From Neckera pumila (taxonomy: Eukaryota; Streptophyta; Bryopsida; Hypnales; Neckeraceae), in contig OZ018411.1 in NCBI GenBank assembly GCA_963969595.1, positions 29,461,445 to 29,525,444 of the forward strand: a stretch of DNA of 64,000 bases, written 5' to 3'. The notes beneath the pieces are model-generated. The model had not been told where the DNA came from. It did no database searches and saw only the letters and a list, made by a program, of their open reading frames with translations. The position numbers were made by a program, and so were the translations under genes. This document shows positions 59,191 to 64,000 of the stretch, piece after piece (position 1 is the stretch's first letter; every line of letters begins with the position of its first letter).

Positions 59191-59221
59191 GGCCAAGTGC
59201 AAAAATAACAAATTCGGTGTT

Positions 59222-60700
59222 TTTAATGCTTTCCTCCTTCTATTGTGATGGTTGTGACTATTGTTTGAGGTAGTTATTGCATCTATTGTTTGAGGCAGTT
59301 ATTGCCTCTTTTCAGAGGATAGTGAGAAATTATCATGAAGAACGATAAGGGTACACATGTCATTTTCTTATTGGTTGTAAAACTTTTATGCAAATTTTGA
59401 AAGGGGTATACTAGTCATTTTTGCATTGTTTGTAAAATTGTTACATCCAAAAACTCTCAAGGGGTTACAGTAGTCATTTTTTTTCTTAAACTTTCAATGA
59501 AAAATTTATTTAATGAAAAATGCCATAAGTATTCCAAAGCTTAATTTCTGCACCAATACCAATATTACAAACCCAAACCCTAATTCATAGTGCTTGCAAT
59601 CTGCACAGCACTTGCTCCTCCTCCTTCCAAGTTTCCAGAATGTGCAACCAAAAAATTCTCTGAAAAAGCGTTTTTATGTTGCACTCATCTAACCGTAGTT
59701 CTTTCTCTCCTCCCCTAAAAACCTTTAGAAGTCCAAAACAGCAACACATTAGCCTGGATGAATAAATAAGGGCTCTTGCCCAACCTGCAGTTCAAATAAT
59801 AAGAAATTTGCCTCCTAGATATCACCACAGGCAATCAACAAAATCAATAAGCAGTTTGTCTATTGCATTTTCTTTATACATTTGTAAGCACATTTCTCTT
59901 CAATTTCTAAAACCATGAAGCTCAGAACAATACAGTTGAATTTCTTGCTACTGTCATTTTCAGATTAATCTTGAGATTAGAATCCACTAATGCCTATTTG
60001 TACATACAACCGGGCAATGATTCAATGGGAGGAAGCCAGTTAGGATTTCGCGTGATCACCAATTAGGGTTTTCATTCTTTCTACTTGGAGAAGGTGATTG
60101 TGGAGAAGATGGAGGATGCTTGGAAGATGCAGGATACAAGTATATATTGGAATTCCCTAAAACCATGTTCCTGACAACGAATTGGGAGAAATGGAATCTA
60201 CGAGAGAGGAGAAAACCTAACGGAATTGTAGTGGCTGCCCGCTCCGTCCACAATCTTCATTTGCACACTCTCCACATACCTTGAAATGAGGATCGTGCCA
60301 AAGTTTCCGCAGCAAGTGTCTCTGCAACGATACACTTCTCAACATCAATGTCTCTATGAGATACAGTCCAACTAGTTTCCTTTTTTTTGTGATTTGTTGT
60401 CAAATTGCACCAAAATAATGGGTCCAGCACCAAGCCAATAGAACATTGTACTAGAAGGGTGGAAAATCGCTAGATAACTTCAAATAAATAGAAAATCTTG
60501 AGTTAAATCGCCACATTGTAGATGAAAACTGAATTATGGATATGTGATATGTGCTAATGTGATATTTTCTATCCAATATGTGGATGAGTTGAAATTTGGA
60601 GCATTCAGTATCGCCACTTTGGCACTTCATTAAGAATGACAAAAAACAAACTGAGTTCAATGAGGCATTCGAATGTTCGAATACAAGGGAGCGTGAGGGG
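59222..60700. other. Flank between element B and RPS23
   Basis: AT-rich, no supported gene. A minus-strand frame at 60056-60253 (MWTERAATTIPLG..., Ser/Pro-rich end) is short and unsupported. An AAACCCTAA motif at 59573-59581 could belong to a promoter facing either way. Confidence 0.35.
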
Positions 60701-60836
60701 AACCACTTGAACAAATTGGAGAAACCCTAAAGAGGGAGCAGGGCGAAACTCCAATTCTTTCTCTTCTTCGTTTCGACGCCGGAGCTTCAGCCGCACCCCA
60801 TAGCCCCGGAGGGTCTGTCAATCTCCGCACCTCACC
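60701..60836 (+). promoter_or_regulatory. RPS23 promoter with telo-box and 5' leader
   Basis: AAACCCTAA at 60722-60730 is a telo-box, an element known in promoters of plant ribosomal protein and other translation genes. It is followed by a pyrimidine- and GC-rich leader reaching ACCATGG at the start codon. A second TTAGGGTTTT lies in the first intron near 60936. No TATA box is evident. Confidence 0.55.
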
Positions 60837-62925
<2,089 letters not shown>

Positions 62926-64000
62926 GTTCCCTGACATGATTTGACAAACCCTGTTGTTTCTGATTATGAGATACATTTATTGAAATGTCTTGTTCACCAT
63001 CAATCTCGTATCCTTGTTTTATGGCTCTTTTGTTGGAAGGGCCCTTTTATTGAATGTTTGACTAATCCATTCCTAACTCTACCATTGTATTTGGTTGTAT
63101 TTGCGGAGTAATAGTAAGATCGGGTATTGTTGTTCGGTTAGTTGCAAAAGTTGATATGCCGTCTTTGGGGGAAGTAACGGGCAATTTTATAGAAGCTCAA
63201 TGTTTCCCACCAAACCCATATATTTTGAAGACACATCCTACCCATACACTTGTAACTAAAGTTTCTTGTCTTTGTTCTCTGTGAGAATGTTTTTTTTCAG
63301 AAAACATTCGTTATACTTCCAATGGTTTCGATAATCATAAGTATAGAAATGCGCTCTTTTTCAGAGCGCTTGGTAATCGGTTCTCTAGAAAGTGAATTTT
63401 TGTCGGGAAAGGACCCTCAATGAGAATCATCTGTTTGTTTGTTTTTGTTTTTTTGGGGGGGGAGTTCTAAAATTTGGGATCCTGCAGCTGGACTTGGAGC
63501 CTGAAGTCGTCTACAAGGAATACACAAGCAAAGAATGCTTTATAAACACTACATGCAAAAGGGATTCTTCATGTTCTACACGAGTCCAAATTGAGCTTTG
63601 TTATCATGTAGTAGGCAAAGTTGAAAAATGAAATTTGCAGGTTGTTTGGTCATTCAAAAGATCTCTGATGGAGTTCTGCTAAGATGCCCTTGGAGCTGAC
63701 TGGCCTTGTGTCGGTTTGAGGTCTCTCCTTGAGTTGTATTTTTTAACTGTGAATTGGATCTGTCTTTTATCTCAAAAAATTAAATTAAATTAAATTAGAG
63801 AAATGAAATATTTTTCTAGGAAATTGGGACAGCAACCAGTCTACAGGTAGCAATTTTTTCTCAAATTTTTAAATAGTGAAAATGTGGATGTAATCTGTTC
63901 TTGGGGAAATTGGATACTAAGAGCATCCCCACTAGTCTGATCTTTATCCCTAAACTTGAAGTCTCAAAGCAGTCAACATTGACTTTATACAAATGAGACC
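62926..64000. other. RPS23 3' flank and spacer
   Basis: The first ~200 bases should hold the 3' untranslated region; no canonical AATAAA is seen close to the stop. Further on are T and G runs (63447-63463) and a TTAAA repeat at 63777-63797. At 63922, GAGCATCCCCACTAGTCTG is like the end of widespread plant hAT-type MITEs, and that element would continue past the window edge. No other gene supported. Confidence 0.4.

Noticed and set aside
63392..63631. A 79-codon frame downstream of RPS23
   Set aside because: Starts in low-complexity T/G runs and has no coding character or context.

Overview
The window looks like nuclear DNA of a land plant. The only clearly intact host gene is the cytosolic 40S ribosomal protein S23 (uS12) gene at 60837-62925. 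It has plant-type sequence, GT-AG introns and a telo-box upstream. Most of the rest is AT-rich repeat DNA. I would guess a bryophyte (moss-like) or other non-seed plant from the type of transposons and the small hypothetical protein at 7.4 kb, but that is inference.

Layout. 1-5 kb: a possible partial exon at the window edge, then full-length copies of a ~920-bp TTAA-flanked MITE family, one nested in another MITE. 4.9-5.7 kb: a GC-richer, hairpin-rich block. 6.6-8.2 kb: a small hypothetical gene whose frame is cut by one TGA. 8547-11264: a 2.7-kb Tc1/mariner/pogo-type transposon with matching inverted repeats, a TA target duplication and a decayed DDE transposase. About 13.0-30.5 kb and 32.9-59.2 kb: two very large elements, called A and B here. 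59.2-64 kb: host flank with RPS23.

A and B are the main discovery. Each is bounded by related inverted terminal sequences sharing the core TTGCACTTGG. Each has, just inside the left end on the minus strand, a gene for a DUF7869-type transposase-like protein (1046 aa and almost intact in B; a deletion remnant in A). Each has, just inside the right end on the plus strand, an accessory reading frame of unknown function (about 1,526 codons with six in-frame stops in B; only the C-terminal end in A). The two genes point outward. Between them lie 15-18 kb of AT-rich DNA holding a gene-like, GC-richer island with a GC-rich perfect or near-perfect palindrome at or near its start. The shared plan in two diverged copies (about 17.4 kb and 26.3 kb) argues for a family of giant cut-and-paste transposons that can carry internal DNA.

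The accessory protein of B has an RG-rich stretch, a DGQHVVAA motif like ParB/DGQHR-type domains, an acidic region followed by a basic nuclear-signal-like run, and a C-terminal segment shared with A. MITE copies lie inside A and B, so the elements were in place before some of the MITE activity. Both elements look old: A is a deletion derivative, and B carries nonsense codons plus a C-terminal frameshift in the transposase that shows up only by comparison with A.
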